Positions 41,570 through 50,646 of a DNA stretch of 50,808 nucleotides are shown here, piece by piece (positions within the stretch are counted from its first letter, which is position 1; the number at the start of each line of letters is the position of its first letter). The DNA comes from an uncultured Clostridia bacterium (lineage in GTDB: Bacteria > Bacillota > Clostridia > Lachnospirales > CAMVHY01). The stretch spans positions 1 to 50,808 of the forward strand of contig CANEHT010000007.1 of the NCBI GenBank assembly GCA_947427385.1, in the 5' to 3' direction. The translations under genes were made by a program, and so were the position numbers. The notes below the pieces were generated by a model that was given only the letters and a program-made list of their open reading frames with translations, ran no database searches and had not been told where the DNA came from.

Positions 41570-43660
41570 ATGTTAGAAACAACACCTTCAAATCTTCCTG
41601 CAAATAATTATATTGTTAGTCAAACTATTCAGGAATTGTTAAGCCATTTAGATCAAAATGCACTTCAAGAGTTACAAAATAGAATAAATCAACCTAATTC
41701 AGAAAATAATAATAATAATGATGATGAACAAAATAGAAGAAATCTCCAATTAAATCTTATATTTTTGTTTGAAAATGAATTCTCTGTAGCAATTTTAAAT
41801 CAGGCAAATGTAAATGATGATTTGCTTTTAGAAATTTTTAAATGTATGAATGCCGATACGCGGTATTATGTTTGGCAATATCTTTCTGAAGAGCAAAGAT
41901 TACATTTTTTGCGTGAAACAGATATTCAGTCTTTTGAGGATTATATTCAACTTCTTATGCGGACACAAACGTACAAGAATTTTTTATTAGCGATATTTGG
42001 AAAAAGCCCAGAAGAAATATTAAAAATATGGTATAACCTTACCGATGCACAGCGAGCGGTTTTATTTCCTATTTTACCGCCGGAAATAAGACAAAAATTA
42101 TCTAGGCCAAAAGAGTTTGTTAAAGCTATTTTGTCTAGTTTAGGTTTAGGCTTAGCTTTCTTAGTTAATGTATCCTGGCTTTCTATGAACTTAATTATAA
42201 GTGGAACTGCTGGACTTGGTATAGTTTTTGTAGTTGATATGATTGGTAAGCTTTGCGCTGGTTTTACTTTGAATTTATTAGGGGCAATTTCAGGTTGGAT
42301 TATAAGTAAATGTTATCTCTCTCAACATTGGATAATCTTCCTCAATTTTATTCACTACAAATTAATATCAAATAATTTGGATATTACTCAAATAAGCAAT
42401 TCTACAATAACATATCCTTATCTTTTGGAAGAGTTTAAAAAATTAACTAATAACAAACATAACAAAGAAAATAACAAAGAACATAACAAAAAACATAACA
42501 AAAAAGGTGAAGATTTTTATAGAATTTGTCTTATTTTTAAAAATTTAAAAGCTAGAGATCAATTTAATTGTTTTTGCTTATTATCAGAAGATATGCAATT
42601 AGCATTATTAAATACTGACATTATAAAACTTAATGTTTTAGAACATTGTGTTAAGAATGTAAAAACTTATCGGGATATAAAAAATATTTCAAAAGCAAAA
42701 CTTTTATATAAAAATGCTGATAAAGAATTTGGACTTGCCTATAAAAAAATTGCTTATTACAAAATTCAAGAGTTAGATTCAAGTGAATTGCCTAGTAAAC
42801 ATTTAGAAAGACTTAAAGGCGTATTAAAATTTTGTGTACCTTTATTAGTATTTGGATTTTGCGCTATTGCATATCCCATTATGCCTTTAATTATTTCAAC
42901 TTTACCTGTATGGGGCACAGCTCTTGCAGCTGCCGTACCGGTTATTATTTCAATTGGTTTTAGTATAGCTAAATTTTTTGTTGAAGGCTTCAAAAATATT
43001 AATTGGTCTATACATTTTAAATATGCAAAGGGAATATCTAATTGTGATAAATCAATTAAGTTGAGTGAAAATCAAAATATAGAGTATCCAAAAATAACAG
43101 ATAAAACTGATATTATCGAATTTCAAAAAGAACGTTTAGATGAATTAAATAAAAGTATAGAAAATCACAAAAAAGAAAACTCTCAAAAAAATAATAATGA
43201 AATTACCGAAGAAAATAATGCTGAAATTCCAAATGTAACAAAAAATTCAAATAAAATATTAGCCTATGTTATTAAGGGTATTGGTATTGCGGCAGGTGTT
43301 GGAGGAATAATCGCGGGTATTATAGTTGGTGCATTAAGTTTACTTACATGGCCAGTTTCTACAGCTATAATGGGTGTTGGTATCATAATCGGAGTTTTAG
43401 CTTGGCTAGGATGTAATAAATTTTTACATCACTCTGCAGTAAATTACATTTTAATGAAAAATAATGAAATTCCAATTGAAATTATTAAAAAAACAAAAAT
43501 TGAAGGAAATAAAGACCTTATGGAAATGAAACATAATTTAAATTTTACTGCTTTTGACAAAGAAAGAAATAGATATCAAAACAATGATCCAAATTTGCAC
43601 TATTGTACACAAACTGAAATAGAATCAGCAACAGCCGAAAATGAACTCGGCGATTCGTAA
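41570..43660 (+). CDS. Unknown membrane protein with LSEEQ repeats and three hairpins
   Basis: 696 residues; family not recognised. After a polar, Asn-rich N-terminus comes repeat 1 (about 83-137; YY at 99-100, LSEEQRL from 105, then TQTY). Hydrophobic hairpin 1 follows (about 185-250), then a linker with four HNKK-like tetrapeptides (297-312) and repeat 2 (about 315-369; LSEDMQL from 338, TYRDI). Hairpin 2 (about 418-475), a charged coiled-coil-like linker and hairpin 3 (about 565-625) precede a polar tail. The same 55-residue repeat opens the next gene. ATG at 41570 after AAGGAGGG. Probably transcribed with deoC; terminator at 43682. Confidence 0.82.
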   Translation: MLETTPSNLPANNYIVSQTIQELLSHLDQNALQELQNRINQPNSENNNNNDDEQNRRNLQLNLIFLFENEFSVAILNQANVNDDLLLEIFKCMNADTRYYVWQYLSEEQRLHFLRETDIQSFEDYIQLLMRTQTYKNFLLAIFGKSPEEILKIWYNLTDAQRAVLFPILPPEIRQKLSRPKEFVKAILSSLGLGLAFLVNVSWLSMNLIISGTAGLGIVFVVDMIGKLCAGFTLNLLGAISGWIISKCYLSQHWIIFLNFIHYKLISNNLDITQISNSTITYPYLLEEFKKLTNNKHNKENNKEHNKKHNKKGEDFYRICLIFKNLKARDQFNCFCLLSEDMQLALLNTDIIKLNVLEHCVKNVKTYRDIKNISKAKLLYKNADKEFGLAYKKIAYYKIQELDSSELPSKHLERLKGVLKFCVPLLVFGFCAIAYPIMPLIISTLPVWGTALAAAVPVIISIGFSIAKFFVEGFKNINWSIHFKYAKGISNCDKSIKLSENQNIEYPKITDKTDIIEFQKERLDELNKSIENHKKENSQKNNNEITEENNAEIPNVTKNSNKILAYVIKGIGIAAGVGGIIAGIIVGALSLLTWPVSTAIMGVGIIIGVLAWLGCNKFLHHSAVNYILMKNNEIPIEIIKKTKIEGNKDLMEMKHNLNFTAFDKERNRYQNNDPNLHYCTQTEIESATAENELGDS
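42458..42505 (+). repeat. 12-bp in-frame tandem repeat, four units
   Basis: Four adjacent 12-bp units (CATAACAAAGAA and variants) encode HNKE, NNKE, HNKK and HNKK in the linker between hairpin 1 and LSEEQ repeat 2. Confidence 0.85.
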
Positions 43661-43681
43661 ATTACTCAATAAATAAATATT

Positions 43682-43716
43682 AAAACTATGATTGAGTTTA
43701 AATCATAGTTTTTTTA
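43682..43716 (+). terminator. Terminator after the LSEEQ gene
   Basis: Stem AAAACTATGATT/AATCATAGTTTT with a 7-nt loop and a T run. Confidence 0.85.
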
Positions 43717-43751
43717 TTCACAAAAATAAACTTTATTTATGGCATAATAAA

Positions 43752-43780
43752 TTGCAAAAATAATAACCAGATAATAAAAT
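43752..43780 (+). promoter_or_regulatory. Promoter of the gene at 43803
   Basis: TTGCAA, 17-bp spacer, TAAAAT, 22 bp before the TTG start. Confidence 0.6.
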
Positions 43781-43802
43781 ATAAGTAAAGGAGGCAGAAC
43801 GA

Positions 43803-45002
43803 TTGGAAATAGATATTAATAATAATGAATTAGCGATTGCGAAATATAAATTACTAAAAATATCAAGATTTTTACACAGAGTAGAAAGTTTTCAGAAAGA
43901 AGATTTAATTGATTTTTTTAGATTGCTTTCTCCGAGTGAACAATATTATCTCTTTGATAAATTATCTGAAGAACAAAAATTGATAATTTTAGCAAAAAAA
44001 AATGTATTGTCGCCAGATGTATATGTCGATTGCTGCAAAAAAACAGATACTTTTAACAATAATATTTTACTTAGTACTCAATATTACTCATTAAAGCGTT
44101 GGGGAAAAAATTATAAAAACAAAGCAGATTTTGGTAGAAAAATGGTGTTGTTAGTTGCAATCTTAAAAAATTTTGAAAATTTGGAAAAAGAATTGGAAAA
44201 AGAATTGGAAAAAATTCTTTTTAGGGAAAAACTAAAAAGAATTTCTAAACAAATTTTATTTTTCGTTTTATTTGTATTTTGTTCTGCATCATTTGGTATC
44301 GGTGCATATTTAGGCAAATTTTTTATTGGTGGTTTAAGTGTTTTTATTGAATATGGAATTATAACTTTGGGGTCTGCTATTACTTTAAAAAGTTATGACA
44401 AAATTCGAGAAAGTTATTTACGTGAAAGTAAATTAATAAAAATGTTAAGTTGGATGAAAAAAAATGAAGTCTTTAAGAAAAATAAAAAAATTTCTGAACC
44501 ACCGGTAATTACATATTTAAATAATTTAAATAATGAAAATCATAATGGAAAAAATAGTGAAATAGATATAGATGAAAAATTATTAAATTTCAAACAAAAT
44601 GCAGGTATAGCTGAAAATCTTTTTGAAGTAAGTAATATCAAATATAAAAAAAGCAAATTAAAAAAAGCAACCAAAATTATTTTTTATATTTCAGTTTTTT
44701 TAACGCTTGCAGTTGTCGTAGCTTCATCGATACTTATTCCAGGTGTTGCTGCTTTAATGCAATTTGTAGTTTCTATATTTGCACTAAAAATTTTTATTGC
44801 AACTTTAGCAATAGTAAGAGGTTTAACTCTTGCAGGATATTTAATTTTGTGGCTTCAAGTACAAAGACAAAGTGAAACAATAAAAAAATTAAGAGCTGAA
44901 AGTCCTTTGAGTAAAGATCTTTCAAAAGAAATTGTTGAAGAAGCAGCAAAAAATTTATCCGAAAAACCAAATTTAGAAAATGAAAAAGAAAATGTAAAAT
45001 GA
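43803..45002 (+). CDS. Unknown membrane protein, LSEEQ-repeat paralogue with two hairpins
   Basis: 399 residues; family not recognised. Repeat at about 32-86 (YYLFDKLSEEQKL, then TDTF) is clearly related to the one at residues 83-137 of the preceding protein. A Leu-Glu-Lys coiled coil with three 12-bp DNA repeats (LEKELEKELEK, from residue 127) leads to hairpin 1 (about 155-197). A charged linker, hairpin 2 (about 283-335) and a Glu/Lys-rich tail follow. TTG start at 43803 after AAAGGAGG. It has its own promoter despite lying next to its paralogue. Its stop is four bases from that of the converging asnB, with no terminator between. Confidence 0.82.
   Translation: MEIDINNNELAIAKYKLLKISRFLHRVESFQKEDLIDFFRLLSPSEQYYLFDKLSEEQKLIILAKKNVLSPDVYVDCCKKTDTFNNNILLSTQYYSLKRWGKNYKNKADFGRKMVLLVAILKNFENLEKELEKELEKILFREKLKRISKQILFFVLFVFCSASFGIGAYLGKFFIGGLSVFIEYGIITLGSAITLKSYDKIRESYLRESKLIKMLSWMKKNEVFKKNKKISEPPVITYLNNLNNENHNGKNSEIDIDEKLLNFKQNAGIAENLFEVSNIKYKKSKLKKATKIIFYISVFLTLAVVVASSILIPGVAALMQFVVSIFALKIFIATLAIVRGLTLAGYLILWLQVQRQSETIKKLRAESPLSKDLSKEIVEEAAKNLSEKPNLENEKENVK
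44181..44214 (+). repeat. 12-bp in-frame tandem repeat, about three units
   Basis: Unit TTGGAAAAAGAA, two perfect copies and a third diverging at its end, coding LEKE in a coiled coil. Confidence 0.8.
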
Positions 45003-45006
45003 ACCA

Positions 45007-46788
45007 TCAAACAATTTCAACAGAATATTTTTTTAGCCAACGAGAAAGTTGATAAAAATATCCCATAAGCTGTGGGCCTGACATTAATTGTCCGAACCAC
45101 GGCTTTTTTGTTTCTATTAATTCAAACAATTTTTCGCAATTAATTATATCTGATAGCGGACTATTTTTTAATTCGACGTTCAGCATTTTGCAAATTAATT
45201 TTGTGTAATTTGGATTAAATGTTTTCGGATACGGACTTTTTTTTCGCCAAAGAATTTCATCTGGTAAAATATTTTTCATTGCCAAGCGTAACAATCCTTT
45301 TTCACGCTGATTGTAAAATTTCATTGACCATGGTACATTATAAACATATTGAATTAATTCGTGGTCGCAAAATGGTACACGTACTTCCAAACCATTTGCC
45401 ATTGACATTCTATCTTTACGTTCCAAAAGATTTCCCATGAAATATGTTATGTTTAAATAAAACATCTCGCGCGTATATTTTTCTTGCGGATTATTTTCCG
45501 GAAAATATGGCGCTTTTTTTATCGCTTGCAAATATTTTTCATGCGCATAATTTTTTAAATCCAAATTAATTTTCAAAATGTCATCACGAATTGACAAATC
45601 ACGTGTCCATGGAAAATCATCAACTTTTAAATCATCGCGATAATACCATGGATAGCCGCCAAAAATTTCATCTGCACATTCTCCTGACAACGCGACCGTC
45701 ACATATTTTTTTATTTGTTCGCAAAATAAAAGTAGAGATGAATCAATGTCAGCCATTCCCGATAAATCTCGCATTTTCATCGCCTTTTCCAAAGCATATG
45801 CAGTATCAATTGATTCCAAAACAATTTCGTGATGATTTGACTTGATAAACGTTCGCATTTTTTTTACCCATTCATCATCGCTATCAGGTTGAAAAATTGA
45901 CTTCGCAAAATATTTTTCATTATCCTTAAAAGTTAGTGAAAATGTATCTAAATTTTCAAATTCCTTTGACGCAATTGCACTAATTATGCTCGAATCTAAT
46001 CCGCCTGATAAAAATGTTCCAATTGGTACGTCAGAAGTTAATTGATTTTTTATCGCATTGCTCAAAAGCCAATAAACATGCTCAGCTGTTTCATTTAAAT
46101 TTTCAGTGTGCGGCGCATATTTTAATTCAAAATAGCGCTGCTTTTTTATTTTTCCATTTTTAAATTCTAAAGTATGTGCCGGCTCAAGTTCGCCTATGTC
46201 CATAAAAATTGCATTGCCAAAAGTTCGTGCCGGACCGATTGCCAAAAGCTCACGCAATCCATCACGATTTATTTTTGTGGTGATACCTGGAAATTTAAAT
46301 AAACTTTTCATTTCAGATGCAAATACAAAATTTTCTCCGTCATAGTGGTAGAACAATGGCTTAACACCAAATCGATCGCGCGCCAAAAATATTTTATTTT
46401 CTTCTTCGTCAAATATTGCAAATGCGAATATTCCATTCAAATATTTTGGACAATTATTTCCCCATTGAATATAACTTTTCAAAACGATTTCAGTATCAGA
46501 TTTAGTCTCAAAATTTTCGCCTAGCTCAATCAATTTTTTTTTGACTTCGGGCGCATTATAAATTTCACCATTATAAACGATGGCGAAATCTGATTTTTTT
46601 TTGCAGACCATAGGTTGTACGCCACCCTCCGGGTCTATTACGATTAAGCGGCGATGTGCGAATTTCACATTTTTATTTATATAAATACCTTTGGCATCTG
46701 GACCGCGATGTTTTATTTCTTCGATCATATCGTATAAAATTTTATTGTCTAGATTTTTTGTACTTGTAAATCCTGCTATCCCGCACAT
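45007..46788 (-). CDS. asnB: Asparagine synthetase (glutamine-hydrolysing)
   Basis: 593 residues. The N-terminal class II glutaminase domain starts MCGIAGFTS, with Cys2 as nucleophile, and has the conserved RGPDAKG, VYNGEIYN and SDTEIVL motifs. The synthetase domain has the pyrophosphate loop FLSGGLDSS and ALSGECADEIFGGYPW. It converts aspartate to asparagine using glutamine and ATP. ATG at 46788 with GAGGAATTAAAAA upstream. Relatives also act in peptidoglycan or secondary-metabolite amidation, but nothing nearby suggests this. Monocistronic, convergent with 43803-45002. Confidence 0.95.
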   Translation of the reverse strand: MCGIAGFTSTKNLDNKILYDMIEEIKHRGPDAKGIYINKNVKFAHRRLIVIDPEGGVQPMVCKKKSDFAIVYNGEIYNAPEVKKKLIELGENFETKSDTEIVLKSYIQWGNNCPKYLNGIFAFAIFDEEENKIFLARDRFGVKPLFYHYDGENFVFASEMKSLFKFPGITTKINRDGLRELLAIGPARTFGNAIFMDIGELEPAHTLEFKNGKIKKQRYFELKYAPHTENLNETAEHVYWLLSNAIKNQLTSDVPIGTFLSGGLDSSIISAIASKEFENLDTFSLTFKDNEKYFAKSIFQPDSDDEWVKKMRTFIKSNHHEIVLESIDTAYALEKAMKMRDLSGMADIDSSLLLFCEQIKKYVTVALSGECADEIFGGYPWYYRDDLKVDDFPWTRDLSIRDDILKINLDLKNYAHEKYLQAIKKAPYFPENNPQEKYTREMFYLNITYFMGNLLERKDRMSMANGLEVRVPFCDHELIQYVYNVPWSMKFYNQREKGLLRLAMKNILPDEILWRKKSPYPKTFNPNYTKLICKMLNVELKNSPLSDIINCEKLFELIETKKPWFGQLMSGPQLMGYFYQLSRWLKKYSVEIV

Positions 46789-46858
46789 TTTTTAATTCCT
46801 CCTCATTTTTTATTATATGTATGCCGTGAGAAAAATTTAACAAAATAAATTTATATGC

Positions 46859-46886
46859 TTGACATCATTTTTTTTCGTGATATAAT
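46859..46886 (+). promoter_or_regulatory. Promoter of tRNA-Leu(CAA)
   Basis: Perfect TTGACA and TATAAT with a 16-bp spacer, 13 bp upstream of the tRNA. Confidence 0.85.
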
Positions 46887-46899
46887 AAATAATTAGTGG

Positions 46900-46983
46900 G
46901 CCGCTGTGATGGAATTGGTAGACGTAGTGGACTCAAAATCCACCGGCAGTAATGCCGTGCCGGTTCGAGTCCGGCCAGCGGCA
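46900..46983 (+). tRNA. tRNA-Leu(CAA)
   Basis: 84-nt class II tRNA. Acceptor GCCGCTG/CAGCGGC, anticodon loop CTCAAAA (anticodon CAA), variable arm CGGCAGTAATGCCGT and GGTTCGAGT T-loop, discriminator A. Confidence 0.95.
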
Positions 46984-47096
46984 TATAAAATTATTGTTCG
47001 AAATTTTTCATCTGAATATTTGTTACTTAAAAAGATAAGTATGAGCTCATTAATGAGTATTTATTAAATAATTTTTCATAAAAAATTAGTTGCAAT

Positions 47097-47129
47097 AAAA
47101 AAGCTCGTAAGATTTTTACGTGCTTTTTT
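47097..47129 (+). terminator. Terminator before rpsB
   Basis: Stem AAAAAAGC-CGTAA/TTACG-GCTTTTTT with one T-T mismatch and a T run. The sequence from 46984 to it holds no gene; it has only overlapping palindromes (ATGAGCTCAT, CTCATTAATGAG at 47041-47057). Confidence 0.7.
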
Positions 47130-47182
47130 ATTTTATAAAGCTAAATTTTTTTTGAATTTAACCTTAATTTTATAAAGAACAC

Positions 47183-47211
47183 TTGCATATCAAAATTTTT
47201 TTTGCTAAAAT
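47183..47211 (+). promoter_or_regulatory. Promoter of rpsB-tsf and short leader
   Basis: TTGCAT, 17-bp spacer, TAAAAT. The ~50-nt leader that follows has a small hairpin CATAGC/GCTATG (47231-47249) directly before the ribosome site GGAGGAGG. Confidence 0.55.
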
Positions 47212-47268
47212 TGCAACTGTACTAAATACGCACATAGCTTTTTTTGCTATGGAGGAGGATTTATAAAT

Positions 47269-48003
47269 ATGTCTGAAGTAGTTTCTATGAAACAATTGCT
47301 CGAAGCGGGAGTTCATTTTGGCCATCAAACTCGTCGCTGGAATCCTAAAATGGCTAAATATATTTTTGTTGAGCGCAATGAAATTTATATCATTGACCTA
47401 CAAAAAACTGTTAAAAAAATTTTAGAGGCTTATGAGGCCGTTACTAATTTAGCTAAAAACGGTGGCAAAATTCTTTTTGTCGGTACTAAAAAACAAGCTA
47501 AAGAAGCTATCAAAGAAGAAGCTCAACGTTGTAATATGTTTTATGTAAATGAAAGATGGTTGGGCGGTATGCTCACTAATTTTAAAACTATTCGTCAACG
47601 TATTTTACGTTTAAAAGAACTTGAAAAAATGGAAGAGGAAAATGTTTTTGATTTACTGCCTAAAAAAGAAGTTACTTTGTTAATGAATGAAAAAGCTAAA
47701 TTGGAAAAAAATATTGGCGGCATTAAAGAAATGGAAAAATTGCCGGATATGATTTTTATTGTTGATTCAAAAAAAGAAGAAATTGCGGTTAAGGAAGCCA
47801 GAACTCTTGGAATCCCTATAGTTGCTATTGTCGATACAAATTGCGATCCTGATTTAATTGATTACGTAATTCCAGGTAATGATGATGCAATTCGTGCTGT
47901 AAAATTAATTGTCAGCAAAATTGCTGATGCTGTTATTGAAGCAAATCAAGGTGAAGCATCAGATAAAAATGAAAAATTTGAAAACGAAAATTTCGGAGAG
48001 TGA
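47269..48003 (+). CDS. rpsB: 30S ribosomal protein S2
   Basis: 244 residues, full-length S2: [41 protein letters not shown], and [19 protein letters not shown] near the C-terminus. S2 binds the 30S head and helps S1 attach. ATG at 47269 after GGAGGAGG. tsf follows by 5 bp, the standard rpsB-tsf operon. A small leader hairpin beside the ribosome site could take part in feedback control by S2, which regulates this operon in other bacteria; that is inference. Confidence 0.98.
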   Translation: MSEVVSMKQLLEAGVHFGHQTRRWNPKMAKYIFVERNEIYIIDLQKTVKKILEAYEAVTNLAKNGGKILFVGTKKQAKEAIKEEAQRCNMFYVNERWLGGMLTNFKTIRQRILRLKELEKMEEENVFDLLPKKEVTLLMNEKAKLEKNIGGIKEMEKLPDMIFIVDSKKEEIAVKEARTLGIPIVAIVDTNCDPDLIDYVIPGNDDAIRAVKLIVSKIADAVIEANQGEASDKNEKFENENFGE

Positions 48004-48008
48004 TATAA

Positions 48009-48920
48009 ATGGCCGTTACTGCCGCAATGATAAAGGAATTACGAACTATTACCGGCGCTGGTATGTCTATTTGTAAAGAAGTTTTGGTTGAAGCTCAAGG
48101 CAATATGGATAAAGCACAAGAAATTTTACGTCAAAAAGGATTAGCTGCAGCTGCAAAAAAAGCGGGACGAATTGCTGCTGAAGGTTTAGTTGACATTTAT
48201 GTAAGTGATGATGAAAAAATTGGTGCAATTGTTGAAGTAAATAGTGAAACAGATTTTGTTGCTAAAAATAATGACTTCAAATCATATGTACATGATGTTG
48301 CTGCTCAAGCAGTGAATTCAACTTCTTCTGATATAGAAAATTTTTTAAACGAAAAATGGCAAAATACAGATTTAACTGTGAAAGAGGAATTAAGTCAAAA
48401 AATTGCTGTTATTGGCGAAAATTTAAATATCCGTCGTGTTATAAAATTTGAAACTGACGGTTCAATTATTTCTTACATACATGCTGGTGGAAAAGTTGGT
48501 GTTATGTTGGAATTATCATGCGAAAAAGATGAAAAAATTGAGGAATTTGGAAAAAATATTTGTATGCAAATTGCTGCGATGAATCCGAAATTTGTTTCAC
48601 GAAACGATGTTTCACAAGAATTTATCAATAAAGAACGTGAGATTTTGACACAGCAAGCTTTGAACGAAGGTAAACCAGCTAATATAGCTGAAAAAATGGT
48701 TAATGGACGTTTGAATAAAGAGTTAAAAGAGTTTTGCCTTATGGATCAAGAATATGTCAAAGATAATGAATTAACTATTCGCCAATATGTTGAAAACATT
48801 TCAAAAGAAACAGGTAAAAATATTTCAATTAAACGATTTGTTAGATTCGCAACAGGTGAAGGTTTGGAAAAAAAAGAAGAAAATTTTGCTGAAGAAGTAA
48901 GCAAAGCTATGAAAAATTAA
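48009..48920 (+). CDS. tsf: Elongation factor Ts
   Basis: 303 residues. EF-Ts is the nucleotide exchange factor for EF-Tu. The N-terminal domain has ELRTITGAGMSICKEVL and DKAQEILRQKGLAAA; the core has the conserved EVNSETDFVAKN, and GGKVGVMLEL follows. ATG at 48009 after GGAGAGTG at the end of rpsB. In most firmicutes pyrH and frr come next; here they are displaced by the integrated element that begins within 80 bp. Confidence 0.98.
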   Translation: MAVTAAMIKELRTITGAGMSICKEVLVEAQGNMDKAQEILRQKGLAAAAKKAGRIAAEGLVDIYVSDDEKIGAIVEVNSETDFVAKNNDFKSYVHDVAAQAVNSTSSDIENFLNEKWQNTDLTVKEELSQKIAVIGENLNIRRVIKFETDGSIISYIHAGGKVGVMLELSCEKDEKIEEFGKNICMQIAAMNPKFVSRNDVSQEFINKEREILTQQALNEGKPANIAEKMVNGRLNKELKEFCLMDQEYVKDNELTIRQYVENISKETGKNISIKRFVRFATGEGLEKKEENFAEEVSKAMKN

Positions 48921-48986
48921 TTTTACGATAAAATAAAAAATGAGCCTAAGGGGCTACACTGTTAAGACAATAAATATTAGTTTTTT

Positions 48987-49020
48987 GAATAACAGCATAG
49001 TTTAGGCTATGCTGTTATTC
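48987..49020. repeat. Perfect 14-bp inverted repeat at the element border
   Basis: GAATAACAGCATAG and its complement with a 6-nt loop, overlapping the recombinase stop codon. It has no T run on the recombinase strand, so it is not a classic terminator for that gene. It may mark the 3' end of the recombinase unit or the element end. Confidence 0.65.
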
Positions 49021-50646
49021 ATTTTACTTTGTAATAACGACATAGGCAACAATCCGATAAAATCATAATAAATATCAATGAATTGTGTCCATCTGCCGTC
49101 TATTTTCACTGGTGCATAGACTTCAACGCGTTTTACCAAATCATTTAAAACATCTGGTGTTAATTCCTGTAAATCAAAATATTTATGTACTTTTGCGATA
49201 AACCGTTCAACATTGTTGCTTTCCTGTTCTTGCTGTTCGATTTCACCAGATAAGGTTTTAACCTTTTCTTTTAATTCCTCTTGTTCCTGCTCATACTGTT
49301 CGGCAAGCATTTTGAAACAGTTTTCTGTTAAAACTCCGCTCGTCTTGTCCTCATAAATTGAAGTGAATAATTTGTCCAATTCTTTGATACGGTTTTCAGC
49401 TTTTGTTATCGCTCTTTTCTTTGAGGCTAATTCTTTTTTAACAATAGCTTTATGTTGTAAGCCCATAATTTCTCTGAATGTATCTTCGTAAAGCTCGATA
49501 AATTCAATTACCATTTTCAAATGAGCTAAGACACCTTCCTCAAGAACAACCGCGCGGATATAGTGAGTATCGCAAACGTCTTTACCCTTTTTCCTTGAAG
49601 TTGAACAAACAAAGTAATCTTGTCTTTTTTTAAAATTCTTTCCTGTACAGTAATATAGCTTTTGACCGCAATCAACACAATAGACAATGCTGAAAACATA
49701 TTCGTTTTACCTGTTCTTGTCGGTCTGCGCTTATTTTTTCGTAATTCCTGTACCTTTTCCCAAGTGTCAACATCAATAATCGGCTCGTAAGTGTCCTCAA
49801 AAATCATATGCTGCTCTTTGGGATTATTAATTTTCTTTTTTGACTTATATGACTGTTTATGGGTTTTGAAATTTACAGTATCGCCTATGTATTCCCGTTT
49901 TTCTAAAATGTCTGATACAGTATCAGGCGACCACTTATATGGATTATCAATTTGTTTTGAAATATTTATTGTACCCTGTCTGCTGCCAATGAGCATATGG
50001 CATTAAAACTTTTTCAGCTTTAAGCTGTTTTGCAATTTGCGCCGGCCCATACCCCTCTAAGCAAAGACGAAAAATTTTTTTAACAATTATGGCAGCGTCC
50101 TCATCAATAATCCATTGATTGGGATTATCAGGACTTTTCATATATCCATATGGCGGAATTATTGTCAAATGCTTTCCTGACTCACCTTTTGCTTCCATAA
50201 CCGCACGGATTTTCTTGCTTGTGTCTTTTGCGTACCCATTCGTTAATAATATTTAAAAATGGAGTAAAATCGCTATCGGTTTGATTATTACTGTCAATGC
50301 CATTGTTGATTGCAATAAAGCGAATATGCTTTTCTACAAATAGAACTTCTGTATAAAATCCGACCTTTAAATAACCACGTCCAAGCCTTGACATATCCTT
50401 TACAATAATTGTTTCAACCTGATTATCCTCAATAAGTGATAACAATTCTGTCCAGCTCGGACGGTTGAAATTTGTATCAGAATATCCGTCGTCAACAAAA
50501 AATCTTATGTTTGAGAAATTATTGTCCTTTGCGTACTTTTCTAAAATATTTTTTTGATTTACAATACTGTTGCTGTCGCCCTACAGTTCATCATCACGGC
50601 TAAGACGGCAGTATAAAGCTGTTATTTTTTCAGACTGTTTATTCAT
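49002..50646 (-). pseudogene. Decayed large serine recombinase (TnpX/DUF4368 type)
   Basis: Joined across frames this is a near-complete large serine recombinase of the kind carried by mobilisable elements of gut firmicutes (about 545 residues). The ATG at 50646 has GAGAGG upstream. The N-terminal domain keeps the catalytic Ser (TALYCRLSRDDE). The resolvase part continues with KDMSRLGRGYLKVGFY, then the recombinase domain, a zinc ribbon (YCVDCGQKLYYC) and a coiled-coil plus C-terminal domain. Lesions: a stop codon (TAG for Gln) at 50581-50583; frameshifts near 50235 (extra G), near 49972 and near 49690 (lost base). Residue-level conservation between lesions is high, so inactivation is recent. 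It lies just after tsf; the rest of the element is outside the window. Confidence 0.9.

Noticed and set aside
47041..47057. Operator made of overlapping palindromes after tRNA-Leu
   Set aside because: It lies downstream of the tRNA and upstream of a terminator, away from any promoter; short A+T-rich palindromes are expected by chance.
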